Assembly: GCA_000193795.2 (NCBI GenBank)
Contig: AEPI01000125.1
Coordinates: 1-64,000, forward strand
Source: Neisseria lactamica NS19
Lineage (GTDB): Bacteria > Pseudomonadota > Gammaproteobacteria > Burkholderiales > Neisseriaceae
Direction: 5' to 3'
DNA: 64,000 nucleotides
Every line of letters begins with the position of its first letter. The stretch's first letter is position 1. The position numbers and the translations under genes are program-made. The notes under the pieces were generated by a model. The model searched no databases and was not told the origin of the DNA. It saw only the letters and a list, made by a program, of their open reading frames with translations. Positions 15,609 to 23,706 of this stretch are shown in pieces.

Positions 15609-17471
15609 TCAAATATTATCAACACTCTGCCCCGCCAGCGCGCGCCTGATGTTGCGGTTCATGCGTTTGGCGGCGAAGTTGTCGGTGCTGTGGCTGAGTT
15701 TTGCAACGGCGGCACGGATGTCTTCGGCTTTTCCGTCTTTCAGACGGCCTTGCAAAGCGGCGATGCCTTGCCGAATCTGTTGCAATTCTTCGGCTTCCAG
15801 CAAATCGCTGTCCAACTCGAGAGCGGCGTTGACGGCATCGGTCAGGCTTTCGGCTTCGACTACGGCTTCGGCGCGGGCGCGGGCCGCCATATCTTCGGCG
15901 GCGTTGTCCATACTGTCTTTAAGCATTCGGGTAATCGCGCCGTCGTCCAGACCGTAGGAAGGTTTGACTTCGATTTGCGCGTGTACGCCGGTGCTTTGTT
16001 CTTGGGCGGAAACGGACAGCAGCCCGTCCGCATCGATTTGGAAGGTTACGCGGATACGCGCCGCACCCGCCGCCATAGGCGGAATGCCGCGCAAGGTAAA
16101 TTTGGCAAGGCTGCGGCAGTCGGCAACCAGTTCGCGCTCGCCTTGTACGACGTGTATCGTCATCGCGGTCTGACCGTCTTTGAACGTGGTGAAGTCCTGC
16201 GCACGCGCGGTGGGGATGGTGGAATTGCGCGGGATGATTTTTTCGGCAAGCCCGCCATAGGTTTCCAAACCGAGCGACAAGGGGGTAACGTCCAGCAGCA
16301 GCCATTCGCCGTCGGCTTTGTTGCCGGCGAGGACGTTTGCCTGTATGGCTGCGCCGAGTGCGACCACTTCGTCGGGGTTAAGGTTGTTCAGCGGGGTTTG
16401 TCCGAAGAATGTGGCAACTGCTTGTTGGACGTGCAACATACGGGTCGAACCGCCGACCATAATCACGCCTTTGACATCCGCCTTGCTCACGCCCGCATCT
16501 TTCAAAGCCTGTTTGACGGGCTCGATGGTTTTTTGCACCAGATTTTGGGTCAGGTTGTGAAACTCTTGGCGGGTAATGACGGTATGAACTTTATGGCCGT
16601 CTGAAAGCGTGGTTTCGATGACGGCTTCGGTTTGAGCGGTCAGTTGTTCTTTGGCGGCTCGGACAAGGGAAAGCAGCAGCCGGCTGTCTTGCTCGTTGAG
16701 TTTGGAGAGGTCGTTTTGTTCGAGCAGGTGGCAGAACAAACGATGGTCGAAATCGTCGCCGCCCAATGCGCTGTTGCCGCCGGTGGCTTTGACTTCAAAC
16801 AAACCTTTGGTCAGTTGCAATACGGATACGTCGAATGTGCCGCCGCCCAAGTCGTACACGACAAATGTGCCTTCCGAAGCATTGTCCAGCCCGTAGGCGA
16901 TGGCGGCGGCGGTCGGCTCGTTGAGCAGGCGCAATACGTTCAAACCCGCCAGACGCGCGGCATCTTTGGTGGCTTGGCGTTGCGCCTCGTCGAAATAGGC
17001 GGGAACAGTAATCACCGCGCCGACCAAATCGCCACCCAAGGTTTCTTCGGCACGCGCTTTGAGGGTTTTGAGGATTTCAGACGACACTTCGACAGGCGTT
17101 TTCACCCCCTGCCGCGTATGCAGTTCGATAACGCGTTGATTGTCGCCGAAACGGTAAGGCAGGTAATGCGTATTTTGATGCAGATCGGCAAGCGTCCGCC
17201 CGATAAGGCGTTTGGCGGAGCTGACGGTGTTCAAAGGGTCGGACTTTTGCGCGGCAAACGCGGCGTATCCGACTTCCGTCTTGCCGTTTTCCAAATAACG
17301 GACAACGGAAGGCAGGGTAACGCGCCCGTCGGCATCGGGCAGGCAGGCCGCACTGCCGCTGCGGACGGTGGCGACCAAGCTGTTGGTCGTTCCCAAATCG
17401 ATGCCTGCCGCCAAACGGTGCCGGTGCGGGGCGGCGGACATACCCGGTTCTGAAATCTGCAAGAGAGCCAT
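15609..17471 (-). CDS. hscA: Fe-S cluster assembly chaperone HscA
   Basis: Hsp70-type ATPase that releases iron-sulfur clusters from IscU with HscB. 620 residues, standard. ATPase domain GIDLGTTNSLVATV near residue 23, VPAYFDEAQRQATKDAARLAG, NEPTAAAIAYGL, YDLGGGTFDVSVL, MVGGSTRM. Substrate domain follows (DVTPLSLGLETYGGLAEKII). The shorter C-terminal part is usual for HscA. Upstream is an orphan immunity cassette rather than hscB; downstream is the DUS-dialect island rather than fdx. Confidence 0.96.
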   Translation of the reverse strand: MALLQISEPGMSAAPHRHRLAAGIDLGTTNSLVATVRSGSAACLPDADGRVTLPSVVRYLENGKTEVGYAAFAAQKSDPLNTVSSAKRLIGRTLADLHQNTHYLPYRFGDNQRVIELHTRQGVKTPVEVSSEILKTLKARAEETLGGDLVGAVITVPAYFDEAQRQATKDAARLAGLNVLRLLNEPTAAAIAYGLDNASEGTFVVYDLGGGTFDVSVLQLTKGLFEVKATGGNSALGGDDFDHRLFCHLLEQNDLSKLNEQDSRLLLSLVRAAKEQLTAQTEAVIETTLSDGHKVHTVITRQEFHNLTQNLVQKTIEPVKQALKDAGVSKADVKGVIMVGGSTRMLHVQQAVATFFGQTPLNNLNPDEVVALGAAIQANVLAGNKADGEWLLLDVTPLSLGLETYGGLAEKIIPRNSTIPTARAQDFTTFKDGQTAMTIHVVQGERELVADCRSLAKFTLRGIPPMAAGAARIRVTFQIDADGLLSVSAQEQSTGVHAQIEVKPSYGLDDGAITRMLKDSMDNAAEDMAARARAEAVVEAESLTDAVNAALELDSDLLEAEELQQIRQGIAALQGRLKDGKAEDIRAAVAKLSHSTDNFAAKRMNRNIRRALAGQSVDNI

Positions 17472-17640
17472 AAATTCTGCCTGTCGGTGCGGTGTGTAAA
17501 GGAAGGAGGCAGCATTTTAACAGAATTTGTGCCGATAGTTGAGCGGTTTGCTAAGGATTGGATTGTACCGCCGAAATTGCCCTCTGCCGCAAAATGCCGA
17601 TAAAATCCGCCTTTCCCGCCCATCATTGAAGGTTGCAAAT

Positions 17641-17730
17641 AGGCAGAATCCCGTTAGAGTCAAGAATCCAAATCGCGATAAATACTTAGCTGCAACTGAT
17701 GAACATCTGAAAACCAAAGGAATTCACTAA
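17641..17730 (+). pseudogene. Toxin C-terminal scrap before an immunity-like gene
   Basis: Open frame, no plausible start codon close by, reading NPVRVKNPNRDKYLAATDEH then LKTKGIH and TAA. The next ATG follows after one base. Basic and low-GC, as expected for the last ~30 residues of a lost polymorphic toxin. Confidence 0.45.
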
Positions 17731-17731
17731 G

Positions 17732-18367
17732 ATGAGAAATATGACAGAAGTAAGGTGGAAGAATAATCAAGTTATCAGCATTGAGACTAAACGAAAGGAT
17801 GAATCAAGAGAAACTAGGGTGTATGTACTCGCTCAGATGATAGGAAAGGCTGAACTCCTGTTTTTTGATCTATTTAACACTGACAACAATAATTGGGGTG
17901 ATGTAGACTTAACCCAAGTTCCTATTCTTTTCTGCGCTACTGTTGCTCGTCAATTCATTAAAAGCAGCAATATCTTCAGGCAGAATATTAAGGGGATTGA
18001 GAACTATATCTCTCCAAAGCGTAAGATAGACCCCTTAGGTATGGGAAGTAGATGGATTACGCTCTGGGAAGGAACACCAAACGAAAAGAAAATTCTTATC
18101 ATAGGAGATGGTGGGGGCAGACTCTTTGAAGTAGATACTTCCTCGGGGAAATACAATGAACGAGATATCATTGCGTCAATAAATAGAGACGATTTAGAAA
18201 CGATTAATAGCTATGAATTGAGGAATGTACGAATCTATGCTGAGCTTAATGAACGGCTATATTTGTGTTACAAAATGGGGAGAAATGTGGACCCTCTAAA
18301 GGATTTGGTGTTTAATCTACCTATCCCCTTAGAGTACAAAGAGTATATTGAGATCATATCAACCTAG
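17732..18367 (+). CDS. Imm26-like immunity protein
   Basis: 211 residues, AT-rich against GC-rich neighbours. TRVYVLAQMIGKAELLFFDL followed by VPILFCATVARQFI resembles Imm26-type immunity proteins (a beta-rich domain with a V..AQ..G....FFDL core). AAGGAA is 9 bases before the ATG; a second ATG lies three codons later. It follows a toxin-like scrap directly, with hscA on one side and hpnD on the other. The family match is by eye and only moderate. Confidence 0.6.
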   Translation: MRNMTEVRWKNNQVISIETKRKDESRETRVYVLAQMIGKAELLFFDLFNTDNNNWGDVDLTQVPILFCATVARQFIKSSNIFRQNIKGIENYISPKRKIDPLGMGSRWITLWEGTPNEKKILIIGDGGGRLFEVDTSSGKYNERDIIASINRDDLETINSYELRNVRIYAELNERLYLCYKMGRNVDPLKDLVFNLPIPLEYKEYIEIIST

Positions 18368-18390
18368 AATCAACGACAGGAATATAAATC

Positions 18391-19263
18391 GTGAAAGAAC
18401 TCGACTATTGCCGTCAGAAAGCAGAAGAAAGCCGCTCCAGTTTTTTGTCGGGCTTCCGTTTCCTGCCGCAGGAAAAACGGGATGCGATAACGGTTTTGTA
18501 TGCTTTTTGCCGCGAATTGGACGATGTGGTTGACGAATGTTCCAACCCCGATGTTGCACAGGCAACATTGGACTGGTGGCGCGGCGACTTAAACAAGGCA
18601 TTTGGCGGAACTGCGCCGGAACATCCGGTGAATCGGGCTTTGCAGCATATCTGCCGGGATTTCTCCCTGCCGAAAGACGAATTTGAAGCCTTAATCGACG
18701 GAATGCAGATGGATTTGGTTCAGGCGCGTTACGGCAGTTTTGAAGAATTGAAACTGTATTGCCGCCGCGTCGCAGGCGTAGTCGGCTGCCTGATTGCGCG
18801 GATTTTGGGGTTTTCAGACGGCAAAACGCTGCAATACGCCGACAAAATGGGGCTTGCGCTGCAACTGACCAACATCATCCGCGATGTCGGCGAAGACGCG
18901 CGCAGGGGACGGATTTACCTGCCTACAGAAGAAATGCAGCGGTTTGACGTGCCTGCCGGCGTGATTTTGCAGTGCAGACCGACAGAAAATTTCACCGAAT
19001 TGATGGCGTTCCAAATCAAACGCGCCCGTGAAACCTACCGCGAAGCCGTATCGCTGCTGCCGGCTGCCGATAAAAAAGCCCAAAAGGCAGGTTTGGTGAT
19101 GGCGGCGGTTTATTACGCGCTGTTAAACGAAATCGACCGGGACGGCGCGCAAAACGTCCTCAAATACAAAATCGCCCTCCCTTCGCCGCGCAAAAAGCGC
19201 ATTACCCTGAAAACCTGGCTATTCGGATTCAAACCGCGCCCTGGCGCGCCGGAACGGGCATAA
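18391..19263 (+). CDS. hpnD: Squalene/phytoene synthase family enzyme, HpnD type
   Basis: 290 residues. The first Asp-rich motif is CRELDDVVDE, the second QLTNIIRDVGEDARRGRIYL. These bind Mg-diphosphates in head-to-head prenyl synthases. HpnD makes presqualene diphosphate from two farnesyl diphosphates. The next gene encodes HpnE. No HpnC is seen in this window; if it is absent elsewhere the product could differ. It follows an orphan immunity gene by only 23 bases. Confidence 0.88.
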   Translation: MKELDYCRQKAEESRSSFLSGFRFLPQEKRDAITVLYAFCRELDDVVDECSNPDVAQATLDWWRGDLNKAFGGTAPEHPVNRALQHICRDFSLPKDEFEALIDGMQMDLVQARYGSFEELKLYCRRVAGVVGCLIARILGFSDGKTLQYADKMGLALQLTNIIRDVGEDARRGRIYLPTEEMQRFDVPAGVILQCRPTENFTELMAFQIKRARETYREAVSLLPAADKKAQKAGLVMAAVYYALLNEIDRDGAQNVLKYKIALPSPRKKRITLKTWLFGFKPRPGAPERA

Positions 19264-19343
19264 GGCGCATACCGCCCGCCCTTCAGGAAAACCCAACCCC
19301 CGCCGCCCCGAAAAACGGGGTTTCAACCATTGGAGGAATAATG

Positions 19344-20654
19344 ATGAACACGCCGCATACGCGCCCGAAAATCGCCGTCATCGGCGCAGGCTGGGCCGGC
19401 TTGTCCGCCGCCGTAACCTTGGCGCGGCACGCCGACGTTACCCTGTTTGAAGCCGGCCGGCAGGCGGGCGGCAGGGCGCGCGCACTGGCCGGAAATACCG
19501 ACGGTTTCGGTTTTTTGGACAACGGGCAGCACATTTTGCTCGGCGCATACCGGGGCGTGTTGCGCCTGATGAAAACCATCGGTTCAGACCCCCGGGCCGC
19601 CTTTTTGCGCGTACCGCTGCATTGGCATATGCACGGCGGTTTGCAGTTCCGCGCCCTGCCCCTGCCCGCGCCGCTGCATATTTTGGGCGGCGTGCTGCTT
19701 GCCCGGCGCGCGCCGTCCGCATTCAAAGTCAAACTGCTTGCCGATATGTCCGATTTGCAGAAGTCCGCACGCCTCGGACAGCCCGACACGACAGTTGCAC
19801 AATGGCTGGAAAGGCGGAACGTGCCGCGCGCCGCCGTGATGCAGTTTTGGCAGCCCCTGGTCTGGAGCACGCTCAACACGCCTTTGGAAACCGCAAGCCT
19901 GCGCGTGTTGCGCAAGGTTTTGTCCGACGGCGTGCTGACGAAAAAATCCGCCGGCGACTATCTTTTACCCAAGCAGGATTTGGGCGCAATCGTCGCCGAA
20001 CCTGCCTTGGCGGAGCTTCAACGGCTCGGCGCGGACATCCGCCTCGAAACGCGCGTATGCCGTCTGAACACCCTCCCGGGCGGGAAAGTGCTCGTCAACG
20101 GGGAAGCCTTCGATGCCGCCGTCCCGGCCACCGCGCCCTACCACGCCGCCGCGCTCCTGCCCGAAGGCGCGCCCGAACACATTTGGACGGCATATCAAAA
20201 CCTTCGCTATCACGCCATCACCACCGTCTATCTGCGCTACGCCGAACCCGTCCGCCTGCCCGCCCCGCTGACCGGCCTTGCCGACGGTACGGTGCAATGG
20301 CTGCTTTGCCGGGGCAGGCTCGGACTGCCTGAAAACGAAGTATCCGCCGTCATCAGCGTTTCCGACCGCGTCGGCGCGTTTGCAAACCGGACGTGGGCGA
20401 ACAAAGCCCACGCCGACCTCAAACGCATCCTTCCGCATTTGGGCGAACCCGAAGCCGTGCGCGTCATCACCGAAAAACGCGCCACAACCGCAGCCGATGC
20501 CCCGCCGCCGGATTTGTCGTGGCTGCACAGGCACCGCATCTTCCCCGCCGGCGACTACCTCCACCCATACTACCCCGCCACGCTCGAAGCCGCCGTACAA
20601 TCAGGTTTCGCATCGGCGGAAGCCTGCCTGCAAAGCCTGAACGATGCCGTCTGA
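19344..20654 (+). CDS. hpnE: Hydroxysqualene dehydroxylase HpnE, FAD enzyme
   Basis: 436 residues. Dinucleotide-binding IAVIGAGWAGLSAAVTLARH at the start, then EAGRQAGGRA and NGQHILLGAYRG, typical of HpnE and related amine-oxidase-fold desaturases. Converts hydroxysqualene to squalene in the HpnCDE route. Two adjacent ATGs occur (19341 and 19344); GGAGGA sits better for the second. The TGA stop is part of a DUS (GATGCCGTCTGAA). It is probably cotranscribed with hpnD. Confidence 0.88.
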   Translation: MNTPHTRPKIAVIGAGWAGLSAAVTLARHADVTLFEAGRQAGGRARALAGNTDGFGFLDNGQHILLGAYRGVLRLMKTIGSDPRAAFLRVPLHWHMHGGLQFRALPLPAPLHILGGVLLARRAPSAFKVKLLADMSDLQKSARLGQPDTTVAQWLERRNVPRAAVMQFWQPLVWSTLNTPLETASLRVLRKVLSDGVLTKKSAGDYLLPKQDLGAIVAEPALAELQRLGADIRLETRVCRLNTLPGGKVLVNGEAFDAAVPATAPYHAAALLPEGAPEHIWTAYQNLRYHAITTVYLRYAEPVRLPAPLTGLADGTVQWLLCRGRLGLPENEVSAVISVSDRVGAFANRTWANKAHADLKRILPHLGEPEAVRVITEKRATTAADAPPPDLSWLHRHRIFPAGDYLHPYYPATLEAAVQSGFASAEACLQSLNDAV

Positions 20655-20736
20655 AAACACCGGCCGGCATCGGGACGCTTTACAAGGTGCGGCAAAACGC
20701 TAAAATATCCCGACCGACCACCAAAAAGGAAAAAGT

Positions 20737-21456
20737 ATGGCGACACTGTCCGACAAAACCATCTTAGTGACCGGCGCATCGCAAGGCTTGGGCGAACAGG
20801 TTGCCAAAGCCTACGCCGCCGAAGGGGCGACCGTGATTTTGGTTGCCCGCCATCAAAAAAAACTGGAAAAAGTCTATGACGCGATCGTCGGCGCCGGACA
20901 CCCCGAGCCCTTCGCCATCTGCTTCGACCTGATGAGCGCGGAAGAAAAAGAATTCCAACAGTTTGCCGCCACCATTGCAGAAGCCACACACGGCAAACTG
21001 GACGGCATCGTCCATTGCGCCGGCTATTTTTACGCCCTCTCGCCGCTGGATTTCCAAACCGTTGCCGAATGGGTCAACCAATACCGCATCAACACCGTCG
21101 CCCCGATGGGGCTGACCCGCGCCCTCTTCCCTCTGCTGAAGCAGTCGCCCGACGCGTCCGTCATCTTCGTCGGCGAAAGCCACGGCGAAACACCCAAAGC
21201 CTACTGGGGCGGCTTCGGCGCGTCCAAAGCCGCGTTGAACTACCTGTGCAAAGTCGCCGCCGACGAATGGGAACGCTTCGGCAACCTGCGCGCCAACGTC
21301 CTCGTCCCCGGCCCCATCCACTCCCCCCAGCGCATCAAATCCCATCCGGGCGAAGCCAAAAGCGAACGCAAAAGCTACGGGGACGTGCTGCCCGCATTTG
21401 TCTGGTGGGCAAGTGCCGAAAGCAAAGGGCAAAGCGGCGAAATCGTTTACCTATAA
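20737..21456 (+). CDS. Short-chain dehydrogenase, YciK-like
   Basis: 239 residues with a Rossmann start (ILVTGASQGLGEQVAKAYAA) and the NTVAPMGLTRALFP region. Where SDR enzymes usually carry YxxxK the sequence is FGASK (GGFGASKAALNYLC), so the catalytic Tyr appears replaced by Phe while Lys is kept. The equivalent E. coli YciK segment has Tyr. Cytosolic oxidoreductase by fold; activity uncertain. Confidence 0.85.
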   Translation: MATLSDKTILVTGASQGLGEQVAKAYAAEGATVILVARHQKKLEKVYDAIVGAGHPEPFAICFDLMSAEEKEFQQFAATIAEATHGKLDGIVHCAGYFYALSPLDFQTVAEWVNQYRINTVAPMGLTRALFPLLKQSPDASVIFVGESHGETPKAYWGGFGASKAALNYLCKVAADEWERFGNLRANVLVPGPIHSPQRIKSHPGEAKSERKSYGDVLPAFVWWASAESKGQSGEIVYL

Positions 21457-21620
21457 ACCCGGAAAAGGCAGGCCTCGCGCCCGCACCGCGCTTCCGTTTG
21501 GAAAATATCCGCACCTTCCGCACGCATCCGTCCTGAACAGACAAACACCTTGACTTGAATTTACACAAGGTTAATAATGATAACCCGTTATTTCCTTAAC
21601 TCGACCTTAGGATAAACTTT

Positions 21621-22292
21621 ATGAAAACCGTTTCCACCGCTGTCGCCCTTGCCGCCGCTTCCGTCTTGCTGTCGGTCTGTGCATCCGAATCTTCACGCAG
21701 CCTCGAGGTTGCCAAAGTCGCTTCTTACAGCACCCAATACCACGGCGTGCGTACCCCGATTTCCATCGGCACTTTCGACAACCGCTCCGACTTCCAAAAA
21801 GGCATTTTCTCCGACGGGGAAGACCGTTTGGGCAGCCAGGCGAAAACCATTCTGGTTACACACCTGCAACAGACCAACCGCTTCAACGTGCTGAACCGCA
21901 CCAATTTGAGCGCGCTGAAACAAGAGTCCGGCATTTCCGGCAAGGCGCAAAACCTGAAAGGCGCGGATTATGTCGTAACCGGCGGCGTTGTCGGATTCGG
22001 GCGCAAAGATGTCGGCGACCACCAGCTCTTCGGCATTTTGGGGCGCGGCAAATCGCAAATCGCCTATGCGAAAGTGGCTTTGAATATCGTCGACACCCAC
22101 ACTTCCGAAATCGTCTATTCCACACAGGGCGCGGGCGAATACGCACTCTCCAACCGCGAAATCATCGGCTTCGGCGGTACTTCCGGCTACGATGCGACTT
22201 TAAACGCCAAAGTTTTGGACTTGGCAATCCGCGAAGCCGTCAACAACCTCGTCCAAGCCGTCGACAGCGGCGCGTGGCAACCCAACCGTTAA
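21621..22292 (+). CDS. CsgG-family outer-membrane lipoprotein
   Basis: 223 residues. Lipoprotein signal with lipobox LLSVCAS (Cys ~20; Val at -1 is unusual). SLEVAKVASYSTQYHGVRTP, the FVVLNRTNLS-like FNVLNRTNLSALKQE and ADYVVTGGVVGFGR match the CsgG/curli-assembly domain. First gene of a three-lipoprotein operon with DUF4810 and GNA1162 members. Such triads are found in many Gram-negatives and probably form an outer-membrane complex of unknown substrate. Confidence 0.85.
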   Translation: MKTVSTAVALAAASVLLSVCASESSRSLEVAKVASYSTQYHGVRTPISIGTFDNRSDFQKGIFSDGEDRLGSQAKTILVTHLQQTNRFNVLNRTNLSALKQESGISGKAQNLKGADYVVTGGVVGFGRKDVGDHQLFGILGRGKSQIAYAKVALNIVDTHTSEIVYSTQGAGEYALSNREIIGFGGTSGYDATLNAKVLDLAIREAVNNLVQAVDSGAWQPNR

Positions 22293-22298
22293 AGGCAA

Positions 22299-22667
22299 AT
22301 GATGAATCCGAAAACATTTATCCGCCTGCCGCTGTATGCCGCAGTCTTGGCTTTGACCGCCTGCGGCGGCGGGAATAAAAACCTGTATTATTACGGCGAC
22401 TACCCCGATACCGTTTACGAAGGTTTGAAAAACAACGATACCTCTTTGGGCAAGCAGACCGAAAATATGAAAAAATATTTTGTGCAGGCCCGCAACAAAC
22501 AGATGAACGCCGCACCGGGCGCGTATGCCCACCTCGGGCTGCTGCTTTCCCGTTCGGGAGACAAAGAGGGCGCGTTCCGCCAGTTTGAAGAAGAGAAAAG
22601 GCTGTTTCCCGAATCGGGCGTATTTATGGATTTCCTGATGAAAACCGGCAAAGGGGGCAAACAATGA
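22299..22667 (+). CDS. DUF4810 lipoprotein
   Basis: 122 residues. Lipobox LALTACGGG; the mature protein has LYYYGDYPDTVYEGLKNND, then a TPR-like hairpin (APGAYAHLGLLLSRSGDKEG). Typical DUF4810. Starts 6 bases after the CsgG-like gene (two adjacent ATGs) and overlaps the next start by 4 bases (ATGA), so translational coupling is likely. Confidence 0.88.
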   Translation: MMNPKTFIRLPLYAAVLALTACGGGNKNLYYYGDYPDTVYEGLKNNDTSLGKQTENMKKYFVQARNKQMNAAPGAYAHLGLLLSRSGDKEGAFRQFEEEKRLFPESGVFMDFLMKTGKGGKQ

Positions 22668-23311
22668 AACAATGGCTTTTAGGGCTTGCCGCCGTTTTGA
22701 CCCTGTCCGCCTGCCAAGTCCAAAGGGCGCCCGATTTCGACTACACGGCATTTAAAGAAAGCAAACCCGCCTCGATTCTGGTCGTGCCGCCCCTGAACGA
22801 ATCGCCCGAGGTCAATGCGACTTGGGGTATGTTGGCTTCGGCCGCCGAGCCGCTTTCCGAAGCCGGCTATTACGTCTTCCCTGCCGCAGTCGTGGAGGAA
22901 ACTTTCAAAGAAAACGGCTTAACCAATGCCGCCGATATTCACGCCGTCCGGCCGGAAAAACTGCATCAGATTTTCGGCAATGATGCGGTCTTGTACATTA
23001 CGGTTACCGAATACGGCACTTCATATCAAATTTTAGACAGCGTAACCAGCGTATCCGCCAGAGCACGGCTGGTCGATTCCCGCAACGGAAAAGAGTTGTG
23101 GTCGGGTTCGGTCAGTATCAGGGAAGGCAGCAACAATGGCAACAGCGGCCTGCTGGGGGCTTTGGTCGGCGCAGTAGTCAACCAGATTACCAACAGCCTG
23201 ACCGACCGTGGTTATCAGGTTTCCAAAACCGCCGCATACGACCTGCTGTCGCCCTATTCCCGCAACGGCATCTTGAAAGGTCCGAGATTCGTCGAAAATC
23301 AGCCCGAGTAG
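22664..23311 (+). CDS. GNA1162-type lipoprotein (DUF799)
   Basis: 215 residues. Lipobox LTLSACQV. ASILVVPPLNESPEVNATWG, YYVFPAAVVEETFKENGL and the late Gly/Asn loop SNNGNSGLLGALVGA are those of the meningococcal antigen GNA1162, an outer-membrane lipoprotein with a TolB-like fold. Last gene of the three-lipoprotein operon, followed by a DUS hairpin. Confidence 0.92.
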   Translation: MKQWLLGLAAVLTLSACQVQRAPDFDYTAFKESKPASILVVPPLNESPEVNATWGMLASAAEPLSEAGYYVFPAAVVEETFKENGLTNAADIHAVRPEKLHQIFGNDAVLYITVTEYGTSYQILDSVTSVSARARLVDSRNGKELWSGSVSIREGSNNGNSGLLGALVGAVVNQITNSLTDRGYQVSKTAAYDLLSPYSRNGILKGPRFVENQPE

Positions 23312-23314
23312 GCG

Positions 23315-23346
23315 GATACCGTCTGCTCGGGGCTTCAGACGGCATC
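23315..23346 (+). terminator. Imperfect inverted DUS pair behind the lipoprotein operon
   Basis: ATACCGTCTG...CAGACGGCAT right after the GNA1162 stop codon. One arm deviates from the DUS. Confidence 0.6.
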
Positions 23347-23409
23347 TGTGGTTTCGGTGCGTTCAAACCGCCCCGCCCAAACGGCGGTCTGTTGCAATAT
23401 CCAAGCGGG

Positions 23410-23444
23410 ATTCGGGTTTTGTATCGTACAGAACCCGAATTTTT
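23410..23444 (+). terminator. Orphan hairpin with T run
   Basis: ATTCGGGTT...AACCCGAAT followed by TTTTT inside the 395-base gap between the lipoprotein operon and the ABC transporter. No gene recognised between the two terminators; the rest of the gap shows nothing I can name. Confidence 0.45.
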
Positions 23445-23706
23445 CAAATGGAAATCAAACCTGATTCTGGCGCGTCCGTATGATAAGCGTTTCAACCCGC
23501 AGACTTGCGCACAACGCCGTCCGGATTTGCCCCTGTCAAACCAATCCGGTGCCGGCATTCCCGAAAAAGCGGAGTTGCAAGCATTCGGAACGGCAAAACA
23601 GTGAAACAGTAACGGACACGCCCGACTGCCGGCATTGCCCCAAGCCTGCTGGCAAAATCAGCCGTATCCATCCGTTCGGGCGGCATCCCATACCGTAAGG
23701 CCCACT

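Noticed and set aside
23098..23698. Frames in the gap between GNA1162 and the ABC transporter
   Set aside because: They overlap GNA1162 out of frame or contain no start context; no domain.
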